Assembly (NCBI GenBank): GCA_045125935.1
Contig: JBGVNW010000005.1
Location: 1 to 35,099, forward strand
DNA length: 35,099 nt
Reading direction: 5' to 3'
From: CAG-877 sp045125935
Lineage (GTDB): Bacteria > Bacillota_I > Bacilli_A > RF39 > UBA660
Positions 24,851 through 34,086 of this stretch are shown here, in pieces. Positions within the stretch are counted from its first letter, which is position 1. Every line of letters starts with the position of its first letter. The notes beneath the pieces were generated by a model. It searched no databases. It had not been told where the DNA came from and worked only from the letters and a program-made list of their open reading frames with translations. Made by a program: the position numbers and the translations under genes.

Positions 24851-26560
24851 TTAAACTAAAATTATAATAATTAATACAACAAATATAACTAATAATAATT
24901 CCAATAAATATTTCCATATATTCTTTAGCCATTTTGAATATGGAATATCTAAATAAGATAATACCATCATCAAAATTAAACTTGTTGGTGCAAATAACAT
25001 AGTGAAACCATACATAGCTTGGAAAATAACTGCAATTATTGAATAACTAGTAGTATCAGTAACAAGAGTTGCTAAATATGGTAATGAGCTTTGGAAAGCA
25101 TATGCTGGTTCAACATTAAATATACTAGCAAGCATTGAAACCAATGACATAATTGCAGCACTACCAATATTAAGTTTTTCAACACCACTTAAAAGAGATT
25201 TATAAATTTCTAATTGGAATGGATGGTATGTAGTAATTACCAAACATGTATATAGTAAAATTACTAAAATAGCAAGTGGTAAAGCCTTCTTAATACCGTT
25301 TAATGCCCCTTCTAATACCTCATTAAATTTAACTCTATAGATAACTACAAGTAATACAGTAATTACTAATAATACTGCTATTAAATCAATGATTGACCAA
25401 TAACCAAAGGCATTCATTGTACCAAATATTTTACTGAAAATTAAGAAATCAAACAATTCATATTCCACAACAGCTGTTGTAGCATCATCAAATACTTGTA
25501 ATCCAAAAGCATCTACCCATGACATAAATGCTAAAATTATAATTACAAATAAAATTACAAATCCTACAACAAATGGCCACACACTATGCTTAGCAGTACC
25601 TACTGCAGCAGGAATTAAACCAGAATTCTCCTCTTTTGCTTTAGGTTGTTCTTTAACAATAATAACTTCTTCTTCCTTTTCAGCTGCTTTTGTTGTTTTC
25701 TTAGATTTAGAAGTTGTTTTTGTATCTTTTGATTTAGCAGTAGTTTTTTCAACCTTAATTTCTTTTTTCTTAATATCTTTAACTACTTCTTTATTATTAA
25801 TTGAATGTTTAATATACATTAAAGTATTAAAGAATAATAATATTAAACCTACAATTAAAATTACAACTTTAGTAATCATTTCTGATGTTAAAGTAACACC
25901 AATAGCTTGACTAATTATACTCACATTTGAATATCCATATGTAGTACCTGCAATACCAATCATTGTAGAACCTACCAATGTAAATGCCACAACCATCTTA
26001 TCAAATCCCATTAATAAGATAACTGAAGCTAACATAGGGAATAAAGAAAGTAATGCTAATTGCATACCACCTAATGATGTTAATGCAGCTAATACAAGCA
26101 TAATTATAAATAATGCAAATTTTTCAGTACCCTTAAATACTTTTGCAACCTTGTCTAAAAATGCACGATATGCAGGAATTTTATTTAAAACTCCATAAAA
26201 TGCACCGATAGATAAAACATAGAATGCAATATAACCAAAATATGATACTGCAGTAACAGGATAATTTATAAAATCAAATAATCCCATTTGAACGCGCCCT
26301 TGTTCAACATACTGACCTGATGAAAAATAAGCAGCTGGAATCAACCAAGTAAGTAGTAAAAAACAAACAATTATAGCCAAAACAATTTTAATACTATTAT
26401 TCTTATCTTTAAAGTTAAATATTAATAAAGCCATTTCTACAAATGTCAATAATAAATTAACTAAATAAGCCCATCCCTTACTTGGGAAAATTATAGCTAG
26501 TAATAAAATTATTACAGGTATAACCCATAAAGCGACTTTTAAAATATTATGTTTTTTCAT
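24851..26560 (-). CDS. Large polytopic membrane protein, YfcC/DcuC-type transporter-like
   Basis: A 569-residue membrane protein with roughly 12-14 hydrophobic segments in two halves, split by a charged cytoplasmic stretch at about residues 255-320 that is rich in Lys, Glu, Thr and Ser (TTSKSKKTTKAAEKEEE). The motif order in the first half (TSLGGMQLALLSLFPMLA, then GIAGTTYGYSN) recalls the YfcC/DcuC ion-transporter superfamily, which moves dicarboxylates or basic amino acids. I could not settle the family by eye. It has its own promoter and terminator, so it is monocistronic, and is inserted between lysS and clpC where Bacillus has ctsR-mcsAB. The ATG at 26560 has GGGAGG. Confidence 0.55.
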   Translation of the reverse strand: MKKHNILKVALWVIPVIILLLAIIFPSKGWAYLVNLLLTFVEMALLIFNFKDKNNSIKIVLAIIVCFLLLTWLIPAAYFSSGQYVEQGRVQMGLFDFINYPVTAVSYFGYIAFYVLSIGAFYGVLNKIPAYRAFLDKVAKVFKGTEKFALFIIMLVLAALTSLGGMQLALLSLFPMLASVILLMGFDKMVVAFTLVGSTMIGIAGTTYGYSNVSIISQAIGVTLTSEMITKVVILIVGLILLFFNTLMYIKHSINNKEVVKDIKKKEIKVEKTTAKSKDTKTTSKSKKTTKAAEKEEEVIIVKEQPKAKEENSGLIPAAVGTAKHSVWPFVVGFVILFVIIILAFMSWVDAFGLQVFDDATTAVVEYELFDFLIFSKIFGTMNAFGYWSIIDLIAVLLVITVLLVVIYRVKFNEVLEGALNGIKKALPLAILVILLYTCLVITTYHPFQLEIYKSLLSGVEKLNIGSAAIMSLVSMLASIFNVEPAYAFQSSLPYLATLVTDTTSYSIIAVIFQAMYGFTMLFAPTSLILMMVLSYLDIPYSKWLKNIWKYLLELLLVIFVVLIIIILV

Positions 26561-26578
26561 AATTAACCTCCCATAATA

Positions 26579-26606
26579 ATTATACTACATTTACAATATT
26601 TTACAA
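26579..26606 (-). promoter_or_regulatory. Promoter of the membrane transporter gene
   Basis: TTGTAA (26601-26606), a 16-base spacer and perfect TATAAT (26579-26584), 18 bases upstream of the start codon, leaving a very short leader. Confidence 0.7.
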
Positions 26607-26676
26607 GTATTTCGCAAATTTTTAAAATTTCACACAATTTAGTATTGCACTTTTTTCAAATATACGTTTGCAAAAG

Positions 26677-26704
26677 AAAAAAGTTAGGAAAACCTAACTT
26701 TTTT
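26677..26704 (-). terminator. Terminator of the mscL-dusB-RDD-lysS unit
   Basis: A 12-base perfect stem (arms 26693-26704 and 26677-26688) that includes the A and T runs, with a 4-base loop. It could work in both directions. Confidence 0.85.
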
Positions 26705-26710
26705 AACACA

Positions 26711-28192
26711 TTATCTTTGCTTCATAGTTGGGAATAATAACACATCACGAATAGATTCTTGTTCTAAAAATAACATACATAATCTGTCGATTCCATAACC
26801 AATACCACCAGCTGGAGGCATACCATATTCTAATGCTTCTACAAAATCCATATCAATATCATTTGCTTCTTCATTACCAAGATCTTTTTCTTTTAATTGA
26901 GCTTCAAATCTTTCTAATTGATCAATAGGATCATTTAATTCAGTATATGCATTTGCAAACTCTTTACCAGCAATAAACAATTCAAATCTATCAACAAATC
27001 TTGGATCTTCTGGATTCTTCTTTGTTAATGGTGAAATTTCAATAGGATGACCATACAAGAATGTTGGTTGAATCAATGTATCTTCAACATATTTTTCGAA
27101 GAATAAATTAATAATATGACCAACTGTATGTTCATGTTCTTGTACCTCAATATGATGTTCTTCTGCTAATTTTAAGGCTTCTTCTACAGACATTTCTTGT
27201 TTAAAATCAATTCCTGTTTGTTCCTTAATAGCATCTGTCATACTAACTCTTTTCCATGGCCCTTCTAAATTAATTTCATAGCCTCCAAAATTATATGTCA
27301 TTTTTCCCATTACATCACGCGCAATTGTTTGGAACATATCCTCAGTTAAATTCATCATACCCTCAAGATCGCTATATGCAAGATATGCTTCCATTAATGT
27401 AAATTCTGGATTATGCTTTGGATCCATTCCTTCATTTCTGAATACTCTGCCAATCTCATAAACTGCTTCCATACCACCAACTAATAATCTTTTAAGTGGT
27501 AACTCTAAAGCAATTCTTAAATACATATCTAAATCCTGTGCATTATGATGAGTAACAAATGGTCTTGCAGAAGCACCTGTTAATAAAGTTGATAGAATAG
27601 GTGTTTCTACTTCAGTAAAGCCTTGACCATCCATAAAACTTTGAATACATCTAATAATTCTAGGTCTAGTAAAAGCTACTCTCTTAGATTCTTCATTCAT
27701 AATTAAGTCAACGTATCTACGTCTATATCTCTCTTCAATATCAGTCAAACCATGAAACTTCTCTGGAAGAGGTCTCAAAGCTTTAACTAGATGAGTATAT
27801 TTAGTAGCTCTAACACTTAACTCACCCATATCAGTTCTAAATATTGTACCTTCAATTCCTACAATATCACCAATATCAGATTTTTTAAACAAATCGTATA
27901 CGTCTTCTCCAACTGCATCCTCTCTAATATAAATTTGTAATTGACCAAATTTATCTTGGATATGGAAGAATCCAGCTCTACCTTTTCTACGTTTAGTCAT
28001 AATTCTTCCTGCAACTACAGCCGAAATTACTTTTCCATCTAATTCTTCTTTTGAACAAGTACCGAATTTTTCATTGATTTGCTTTGAATTAGTAGTAACA
28101 TCAAATCTACTACCAAACGGATCCATACCCTTAGCTCTAATCTCCTCGGCCTTAGCTCTTCTAACTAATTCTTGTTCACTAAATTCTCTCAT
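26711..28192 (-). CDS. lysS: Lysyl-tRNA synthetase, class II
   Basis: A 493-residue class II synthetase. The N-terminal OB-fold anticodon domain (VAGRIMTKRRKGRAGFFHIQ) is followed by the class II core with motif 1 near RYRRRYVDLI, motif 2 FRNEGMDPKHNPEFT and motif 3 GGIGYGIDRLCMLF. Length is typical of Bacillus LysS. It starts 9 bases after the RDD gene and belongs to the dusB-RDD-lysS operon; dusB-lysS adjacency is also found in B. subtilis. Confidence 0.97.
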   Translation of the reverse strand: MREFSEQELVRRAKAEEIRAKGMDPFGSRFDVTTNSKQINEKFGTCSKEELDGKVISAVVAGRIMTKRRKGRAGFFHIQDKFGQLQIYIREDAVGEDVYDLFKKSDIGDIVGIEGTIFRTDMGELSVRATKYTHLVKALRPLPEKFHGLTDIEERYRRRYVDLIMNEESKRVAFTRPRIIRCIQSFMDGQGFTEVETPILSTLLTGASARPFVTHHNAQDLDMYLRIALELPLKRLLVGGMEAVYEIGRVFRNEGMDPKHNPEFTLMEAYLAYSDLEGMMNLTEDMFQTIARDVMGKMTYNFGGYEINLEGPWKRVSMTDAIKEQTGIDFKQEMSVEEALKLAEEHHIEVQEHEHTVGHIINLFFEKYVEDTLIQPTFLYGHPIEISPLTKKNPEDPRFVDRFELFIAGKEFANAYTELNDPIDQLERFEAQLKEKDLGNEEANDIDMDFVEALEYGMPPAGGIGYGIDRLCMLFLEQESIRDVLLFPTMKQR

Positions 28193-28201
28193 ACTCTACT
28201 C

Positions 28202-28816
28202 CTACTTTCTACATTGAATAACTTTAGTATTACCTACTAAATCATGTAAGCCTCTACCATCCTTACTAAGGATAACCATAAGACCACAAATAAATAATAA
28301 TGTATAATTAATTACCCCAATTATACCAGCACCATTAAACCAAACAGCTTCTGATGCAAAAATAACAAAAGCAAAAACTAACATATCAGCAACTACAGAA
28401 TTAATTATAAATGATCTATAAATATAATTATTCATAATTAAATCTTTTGAATTGTTACTAACAACTTTTATTCCTAATAATTTTTTTCCAAGAGTTTGTC
28501 CCTTATTATGAAATTGATATACCACAAAATATAATAAATTTAAAAATATTGTTGCTAATGACATAATTCCTTGTTTTTTTGCTAAACGATATAATATCGA
28601 ACTAGCTGAATCAATATACGTATCTGTATCAATTGATCCTTCAGAATAATCAACTAATATCTGATCAGCATTTTCATTTAAATTATTAATAGAATCATAA
28701 TCCAAAAATGGCATACAAACAAATGAAACTACGATTGAAACAATAAAAATATCAAAAGCAAAAGCCAAAACTCTCTGAATAAACAACGCTTTATTTGAAT
28801 TATCTTTTCTCTTCAC
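28202..28816 (-). CDS. RDD-family membrane protein
   Basis: A 204-residue RDD-domain protein. The name-giving pattern is clear: FIQRVLAFAFDIFIV with Arg in the first span and the two Asp region, then KGQTLGKKLLGIKVV after the second span and GRGLHDLVGNTKVI at the end. Three or four spans are visible. The function of the family is mostly unknown, though some members affect salt tolerance. GTG start at 28816 with AAGGAG; it overlaps the end of dusB by 17 bases, implying translational coupling. Confidence 0.85.
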   Translation of the reverse strand: MKRKDNSNKALFIQRVLAFAFDIFIVSIVVSFVCMPFLDYDSINNLNENADQILVDYSEGSIDTDTYIDSASSILYRLAKKQGIMSLATIFLNLLYFVVYQFHNKGQTLGKKLLGIKVVSNNSKDLIMNNYIYRSFIINSVVADMLVFAFVIFASEAVWFNGAGIIGVINYTLLFICGLMVILSKDGRGLHDLVGNTKVIQCRK

Positions 28817-29789
28817 TAAGCAATCTCTCCTTAAACTGTTTTAATATAGAAATTATATCACAAATATTAGTAGTTTTATAAATATTATTTTTCACATCAT
28901 TAGCGCCCTTTATTCCTTTAAAATACCAACCTATATGATTTCTAATTTCTAAACAAGCCATTTTCTCATTTTTAAGGTCTTGCAAATAAGTAAGATGTTT
29001 TAAACACATATCTATTTTTTCTATTTCTGATACTTGTTTTATTTCCTTACCCTCTAAATAAGCAAGCGTATTTTTGATTAACCATGGATTTCCTAATATT
29101 CCCCGCCCAATCATTATTGCATCACAATTAGTCTCATCAAGCATTCTTTTAGCATCTTCTGGACTTTTAATATCTCCATTACCAATTACAGGAATTGAAA
29201 CACTTTCTTTAACTGCTTTAATAATTGTCCAATCTGCTTTTCCACTATAACCTTGACTTCTTGTCCTAGAATGAACACAGATTGCACTAGCACCAGCCCT
29301 TTCAACTATTTTAGCAACTTCAACAGCATTAATATTATTAAAATCCCAACCACTACGAATTTTAACAGTTACTGGAATAGGTACAGCATCAACTACAGCT
29401 TTAACAATATCATATATTTTATCAGGATCTTTTAATAATGCAGAACCAGCTTGTGCCCTTACAGCAACTTTAGGTACTGGACATCCCATATTAATATCAA
29501 TAATATCAGGATGCATATTCTCATATATATACTTAGCAGCTATTACAAATGATTCCTTATCACTACCAAATATTTGTTGAACTAAAGGTCTCTCCTCATC
29601 AGTCATATAAAGCATATCAATAGTTTTTTGATTATTATAAGTAATGGCCTTATCACTAACCATTTCAGCATAAATAAGGCCACAACCCATCTCTTTACAA
29701 ATTCTTCTAAATGCAGAATTACATATACCAGCCATTGGAGCTAAAACAACCTGATTTTTAATTTTAATATCACCAATATACCATTCCAT
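28800..29789 (-). CDS. dusB: tRNA-dihydrouridine synthase, DusB family
   Basis: A 329-residue FMN-dependent enzyme that reduces uridine to dihydrouridine in tRNA D-loops. The TIM barrel begins VVLAPMAGICNSAFRR, the catalytic Cys103 lies in DINMGCPVPKV, and FMN contacts are seen in TVKIRSGW, VHSRTR, VIGNGDI and MIGRGILGNPW. Length and the position just before lysS match B. subtilis YacF/DusB. The ATG at 29789 has AGGGG. It lies 21 bases from mscL and is probably co-transcribed with it. Confidence 0.92.
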   Translation of the reverse strand: MEWYIGDIKIKNQVVLAPMAGICNSAFRRICKEMGCGLIYAEMVSDKAITYNNQKTIDMLYMTDEERPLVQQIFGSDKESFVIAAKYIYENMHPDIIDINMGCPVPKVAVRAQAGSALLKDPDKIYDIVKAVVDAVPIPVTVKIRSGWDFNNINAVEVAKIVERAGASAICVHSRTRSQGYSGKADWTIIKAVKESVSIPVIGNGDIKSPEDAKRMLDETNCDAIMIGRGILGNPWLIKNTLAYLEGKEIKQVSEIEKIDMCLKHLTYLQDLKNEKMACLEIRNHIGWYFKGIKGANDVKNNIYKTTNICDIISILKQFKERLLSEEKR

Positions 29790-29810
29790 TAAATCAACCC
29801 CTAAAAAATA

Positions 29811-30263
29811 TTACTTTTTCTTTTTTAATAAATCTCTAATTTCTTCTAATAACAATACTTCATCACTTTTCTTAGGCTCTTCTTTCTTTTCTTCCTTAAC
29901 TTCTTCTTTTTTAAACTTTTCAAAGAATTTAACCATTGCAAAAATACAAAGTGAAATAATTAAAAAATCAATTATTGTTTGAATAAAGTTACCATAAGCA
30001 ATAGTAGCATCTCCAACTTTAAAACTCAAACTTGAAAAATCAAGACCACCAATAACAACACCTATTAATGGCATTAATAAATCATTTACTAAACTTGTAA
30101 CAATCTTACCAAAAGCTGAACCAACAATAACACCGACAGCCATATCAACTACATTTCCACGTGAAATGAATGATTTAAATTCACTAGCACTTTTGCTTAA
30201 TTTTTCAACACCTTTTTTTGCCTCAATTACCCCCTTTTTCTTAATATCTTTTTCTTTTTTCAC
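29811..30263 (-). CDS. mscL: Large-conductance mechanosensitive channel
   Basis: A 150-residue MscL that opens at high membrane tension to release solutes. The conserved core EFKSFISRGNVVDMAVGVIVGSAFGKIV starts near residue 27; TM1 is about residues 38-62 and TM2 about 90-115, and a Lys/Glu-rich cytoplasmic helix ends with EEIRDLL. A Lys-rich N-terminal extension of about 25 residues is not typical. GTG start (30261-30263) behind GAGGAG; its own strong promoter precedes it. Confidence 0.93.
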   Translation of the reverse strand: MKKEKDIKKKGVIEAKKGVEKLSKSASEFKSFISRGNVVDMAVGVIVGSAFGKIVTSLVNDLLMPLIGVVIGGLDFSSLSFKVGDATIAYGNFIQTIIDFLIISLCIFAMVKFFEKFKKEEVKEEKKEEPKKSDEVLLLEEIRDLLKKKK

Positions 30264-30301
30264 TTAAAATCACTCCTCTTTATAAAAATCCCTTTGTAGT
30301 T

Positions 30302-30329
30302 ATTATAATAATTATTAAATTATTTGCAA
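30302..30329 (-). promoter_or_regulatory. Promoter of mscL and probably dusB-RDD-lysS
   Basis: TTGCAA (30324-30329), a 16-base spacer and perfect TATAAT (30302-30307). No terminator is seen until after lysS. Confidence 0.75.
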
Positions 30330-30330
30330 G

Positions 30331-30363
30331 AAAAAAGAGTTAAATTTATACATCTAACTCTTT
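30331..30363 (-). terminator. Terminator of tilS-ftsH
   Basis: A 9-base stem (AAAGAGTTA/TAACTCTTT, arms 30355-30363 and 30334-30342), ending in a run of six T, overlaps the last codons of ftsH. Confidence 0.75.
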
Positions 30364-32316
30364 CAATAATTCAGCTTTTGTTAATTTATTAGCATTTTTA
30401 ACGCCCTTTTCTTTAGCCATTTCTCTTAATTTAGTAACTGATAAAGATTCTAAATTACTTTCATCTTCTTCTGGCATCTTTCCATTTTCAACCAAGTAAT
30501 CAATTTGTTCTTTAGTCAATGTTTCATATTCTAATAAAGCATCTGCTATAAGCTTTAATAAATCTTTATTTTTCTTAATAATTTCAGTTGCTTGTTCATG
30601 ACAATTGTTAATGATTTTTCTCATTTCCATATCAATTTCATTAGCAACCTCATTAGAGAAATGTTGACTCTTATTATAATCTCTTCCTAAGAATACACTT
30701 CCATCTTTTTGTTCAAATTGAAGTGGTCCTAAATCACTCATACCATATTCAGTAACCATAGCTCTTGCAATCTTAGTAGCTTTTTCAAAGTCATTATGAG
30801 CACCTGTAGTAATTTCTCCAAAAATTACTTCTTCTGCTGTACGTCCACCTAATAAACCAGTAATTTGTTCTAACAAATCAGTCTTAGTTGAACATAATTT
30901 TTCTTCTGTTGGAATCATCATATTATATCCACCAGCAGTACCTCTTGGAATAATAGTAACTTTTTGAACATCACTAGCATTCTTTAATTTAATACCAATA
31001 ACAGCATGTCCTGCTTCATGATAAGCAACAAGTTTACGATCATTTTCACTGTACTTACGAGATGTTTTAGCAGGTCCCATAAGAACTCTATCAGTAGCCT
31101 CATCAATCTCACTCATTGTAATCTTATCTTTATTTCTTCTAACTGCAAGTAAAGCAGCTTCATTTAATAAGTTTTCCAAGTCAGCCCCACTAAAGCCAGG
31201 AGTTCTCTTAGCTAAATTTTCTAAAGTAATACCATCAGCTAAAGTTTTATTCTTAGCATGAACAGCTAAAATTTCTTCTCTTTCTCTTACATCTGGTAAA
31301 TTAACTGTAACTTGTCTATCAAATCTTCCAGGTCTAAGTAATGCAGGATCTAATACATCAGGACGATTAGTAGCAGCTATAATGATAATTCCTTCATTAG
31401 CACCAAATCCATCCATTTCAGTAAGTAATTGGTTAAGTGTTTGTTCACGCTCATCATGTCCCCCACCTAAACCAGTACCTCTTTGACGACCAACAGCATC
31501 TATTTCATCAATAAAAATTAAACATGGTGCATTTCTTTTTGCTTGTTGGAACATATCTCTAACACGACTAGCACCAACACCTACAAACAATTCTACGAAA
31601 TCAGAACCACTAATAAAATAGAATGGAACATCAGCTTCTCCTGCAACTGCTTTTGCAAGTAAAGTCTTACCAGTTCCTGGAGGCCCAAACAATAATACAC
31701 CTTTTGGAATTCTTGCCCCTAAATTTTGAAACTTCTTAGGATTTTTTAAGAAATCAATTAATTCTTTAACTTCTTCTTTTTCTTCTTTTAAACCAGCTAC
31801 ATCTTTAAATGTAACTTTATTTTTATCACTACTTAATCTTGCTCTACTTTTACCAAAATCCAATGAATTTTTATTTCCAGCTAATTGCTTATTTAAAAAC
31901 CAAAAAGCAACACCAACCAATAAAACTATTGGTAAAACATTAACAACGATTAATAATAATGATGATGATTCAGGATCTGCAGAAGCAACATATTCAAAAT
32001 CTTGATTACTGCTAGCTTCATTAATCTTCTTAACAACCTCTTCACTTAATGGTAATGTAGCAACAAAATATTCATTTTCTTCACTATCTTTTAATTTACC
32101 AGTAACCTCATAAACATATGCGCTACCATGTGCTGTTAACTCAAGTTTTTCAATATTTCCTTCATCTAATTCTTCAATAAATTGATCATAACTTAATTCT
32201 TCTACTTTTTGATTACCTATGCTAGCAAAATAGAAAATACTTAGCATTGCCAAAATTAGAAATAAATAAGGTAATAATCCTCTTTTTACTACTTTTTTAT
32301 CTATACCTTTATTCAC
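30346..32316 (-). CDS. ftsH: ATP-dependent zinc metalloprotease FtsH with C-terminal Rho-N/SAP-like domain
   Basis: A 656-residue membrane AAA+ protease that degrades misfolded membrane proteins and regulators. Two spans (about 13-32 and 118-141) flank an external domain; AAA Walker A GPPGTGKT is at 211-218, the pore motif FVGVGASRVR follows, the second region of homology is TNRPDVLDPALLRPGRFD, and the zinc motif HEAGH is at 433-437. The last 36 residues (621-656; SVTKLREMAKEKGVKNANKL and then TKAELLKEL) match the Rho N-terminal/SAP helix-turn-helix pattern, which is not usual for FtsH. GTG start (32314-32316) with AGGAGG. It follows tilS by 12 bases; hprT is absent between them. Confidence 0.96.
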   Translation of the reverse strand: MNKGIDKKVVKRGLLPYLFLILAMLSIFYFASIGNQKVEELSYDQFIEELDEGNIEKLELTAHGSAYVYEVTGKLKDSEENEYFVATLPLSEEVVKKINEASSNQDFEYVASADPESSSLLLIVVNVLPIVLLVGVAFWFLNKQLAGNKNSLDFGKSRARLSSDKNKVTFKDVAGLKEEKEEVKELIDFLKNPKKFQNLGARIPKGVLLFGPPGTGKTLLAKAVAGEADVPFYFISGSDFVELFVGVGASRVRDMFQQAKRNAPCLIFIDEIDAVGRQRGTGLGGGHDEREQTLNQLLTEMDGFGANEGIIIIAATNRPDVLDPALLRPGRFDRQVTVNLPDVREREEILAVHAKNKTLADGITLENLAKRTPGFSGADLENLLNEAALLAVRRNKDKITMSEIDEATDRVLMGPAKTSRKYSENDRKLVAYHEAGHAVIGIKLKNASDVQKVTIIPRGTAGGYNMMIPTEEKLCSTKTDLLEQITGLLGGRTAEEVIFGEITTGAHNDFEKATKIARAMVTEYGMSDLGPLQFEQKDGSVFLGRDYNKSQHFSNEVANEIDMEMRKIINNCHEQATEIIKKNKDLLKLIADALLEYETLTKEQIDYLVENGKMPEEDESNLESLSVTKLREMAKEKGVKNANKLTKAELLKELDV

Positions 32317-32328
32317 AACTTTTCCTCC

Positions 32329-33642
32329 TTAATTGTATTTTAATATTATATCATAACTATCTACTGATTTCTTATCAAATTTAGACTTCTTAATTCCAGG
32401 AATCCAAACAATTCTACCTCTAGAATCAACTACTATTGGCCAAGAATCTCTTTCAGAAAATTTAATTTTTTTATCAATAAAAATATCCTTTACCTTTTTC
32501 GAACCATCAAGACCTTTAACTATCATCTTATCTCCAATCTTCCTAGTTCTAACAACTAAAGGTAACACAACTTCTCGACTATCAAGTCGACAAATATTAT
32601 TACTATTTCCTTCAACTTCCAAAACTCGCTCAATAGTATGATCATTTGGTAAAGTAACATAACCATCAAATTCTATCTCATAGCTAGTTATTGCCTCGAT
32701 ATCACGTTTTAATTCTAACACATTATAACTCTTATTAGCAACAACCTGATTTGGCAAATTAATAAAACTATTTGCCTTTCTACTATATATCAAATTCATA
32801 ATCAAATCAATATGTTTATCAGAAACAAGGATCAAATCATCTTGATAAAATTCACTAAGTAGATAATAAAGAATCTCTCTTTGAATATATTCATCTTCTT
32901 CTTTAAATTTGTTAATTAAAACAGAATCATTAGATAAAACTCGTTTTAACGCTTTATCACGCTCTTTATTAATAAAAATTGATGCAGACTCTAGAGTATC
33001 GCTAAATTTCAAGAATTTATGATGCACGTTGCCATCTTCGTCCTTCAAAAAAGGTAAAATATATTTACGATAACGATTTCTAGTATATTTATCACTACTA
33101 TTAGATTTATCAATATAATATTGAACACCATTATCTAAATTATATTGTTCTAACTCTTCTTTAGTATAATCAATAAGCGGTCTAACTATTAAATAATTAT
33201 CCATATCAACTATTTTTTTAAATCCAGCATAACCATTTAAATTAGAACCTCGAACCATACGCATCAAGATAGTTTCAATTAAATCATCACCATGATGTGC
33301 AGTCATTAAATAATTAGCATTATATTTTTGAACAAGAACATCAAAAAAGTTATATCTTATTGTTCTAGCTTCATTTTCAAAATTATCATCACCATATTCT
33401 TCAATAATCATAGATTCAAAAACAATATTATTTTTTTCACAATAATTCTTTACATACTCAGCTTCTTCACAACTTTCCTCACGAACATTATGATTAACAT
33501 GAGCAATTATTAATGATAATCTATATTTTTCTCTAATTTTTAAAAGCATATCAACCAAAGCCATAGAATCTGGTCCAGCAGAACACCCTACTACTATTAT
33601 ATCCCCATCATGAAAAGAAAAACTATTTTCAATATTAATCAT
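32329..33642 (-). CDS. tilS: tRNA(Ile)-lysidine synthase
   Basis: A 437-residue TilS that converts C34 of the CAU-anticodon tRNA-Ile to lysidine so that it reads AUA. The PP-loop reads SAGPDS (21-26) instead of the usual SGGxDS; then AHVNHNVR, TAHHGDDLIETILMRMVRGS and RPLIDYTKEEL confirm the family, and the C-terminal domain ends with RGRIVWIPGI. The ATG at 33642 has AGGAGG. It is co-transcribed with ftsH (12-base gap), and its stop abuts the ftsH ribosome binding site. Confidence 0.93.
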   Translation of the reverse strand: MINIENSFSFHDGDIIVVGCSAGPDSMALVDMLLKIREKYRLSLIIAHVNHNVREESCEEAEYVKNYCEKNNIVFESMIIEEYGDDNFENEARTIRYNFFDVLVQKYNANYLMTAHHGDDLIETILMRMVRGSNLNGYAGFKKIVDMDNYLIVRPLIDYTKEELEQYNLDNGVQYYIDKSNSSDKYTRNRYRKYILPFLKDEDGNVHHKFLKFSDTLESASIFINKERDKALKRVLSNDSVLINKFKEEDEYIQREILYYLLSEFYQDDLILVSDKHIDLIMNLIYSRKANSFINLPNQVVANKSYNVLELKRDIEAITSYEIEFDGYVTLPNDHTIERVLEVEGNSNNICRLDSREVVLPLVVRTRKIGDKMIVKGLDGSKKVKDIFIDKKIKFSERDSWPIVVDSRGRIVWIPGIKKSKFDKKSVDSYDIILKYN

Positions 33643-33667
33643 AATTCCTCCTGTACTACCAAATTTA

Positions 33668-33676
33668 ATTATACCA
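33668..33676 (-). promoter_or_regulatory. Extended -10 promoter of tilS-ftsH
   Basis: TGGTATAAT on the - strand is a TGn-extended perfect -10. No good -35 is visible; the upstream sequence is the T-tract of the divIC terminator. Confidence 0.55.
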
Positions 33677-33683
33677 TATAACC

Positions 33684-33729
33684 AAAAAAAAGAGAATTTA
33701 TTCTTCAGGTATTTTAATTATAAATTCTC
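33684..33729 (-). terminator. Terminator of yabP-yabQ-divIC
   Basis: A 10-base perfect stem (GAGAATTTAT/ATAAATTCTC, arms 33720-33729 and 33692-33701) is followed by eight T. It lies inside the last codons of divIC. Confidence 0.75.
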
Positions 33730-34003
33730 CCTCTTTTGAATATAAATACTTCTCTCTTGCATATCTAGCTATATATTCTGGATCTTGCAATCTCTCTGCA
33801 TCAAGTCTTAGTTCATCTTCTTTATCTTTTAATTCAGCAAGCTCTTCATCCAATTTCTTACTTTCCTGATATTTATCATATATTTCAACCCAATAACGCC
33901 CTATGGTAAAAGTAGTAGCAACAATAACCACAATAGAACTTACCCCAAAAATAAGCATTCTACGATGCATTTTTTTTGTTTTCAAATTCTTCTTTTTAGC
34001 CAC
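33698..34003 (-). CDS. divIC: Cell-division protein DivIC/FtsB family
   Basis: A 101-residue bitopic protein: a basic N-terminus, one span (about 17-36), a coiled coil (about 40-70) and the family signature DPEYIARYAREKYLYSKEGE. DivIC works with FtsL and DivIB at the division septum. Its place after yabP-yabQ matches B. subtilis. GTG start (34001-34003) behind AGGTG. It has a promoter of its own as well as possible readthrough from yabPQ. Confidence 0.9.
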   Translation of the reverse strand: MAKKKNLKTKKMHRRMLIFGVSSIVVIVATTFTIGRYWVEIYDKYQESKKLDEELAELKDKEDELRLDAERLQDPEYIARYAREKYLYSKEGEFIIKIPEE

Positions 34004-34030
34004 TTACTTTCACCTACCTTATCACCTTAT

Positions 34031-34060
34031 ATTATAAAGCCATCTAAAAGATAGATTCAA
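34031..34060 (-). promoter_or_regulatory. Promoter of divIC
   Basis: TTGAAT (34055-34060), an 18-base spacer and perfect TATAAT (34031-34036), 27 bases upstream of the GTG start. This gives divIC a vegetative promoter separate from yabPQ. Confidence 0.7.
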
Positions 34061-34086
34061 TAAAAATAAAAAGAAAAATTTCGACT

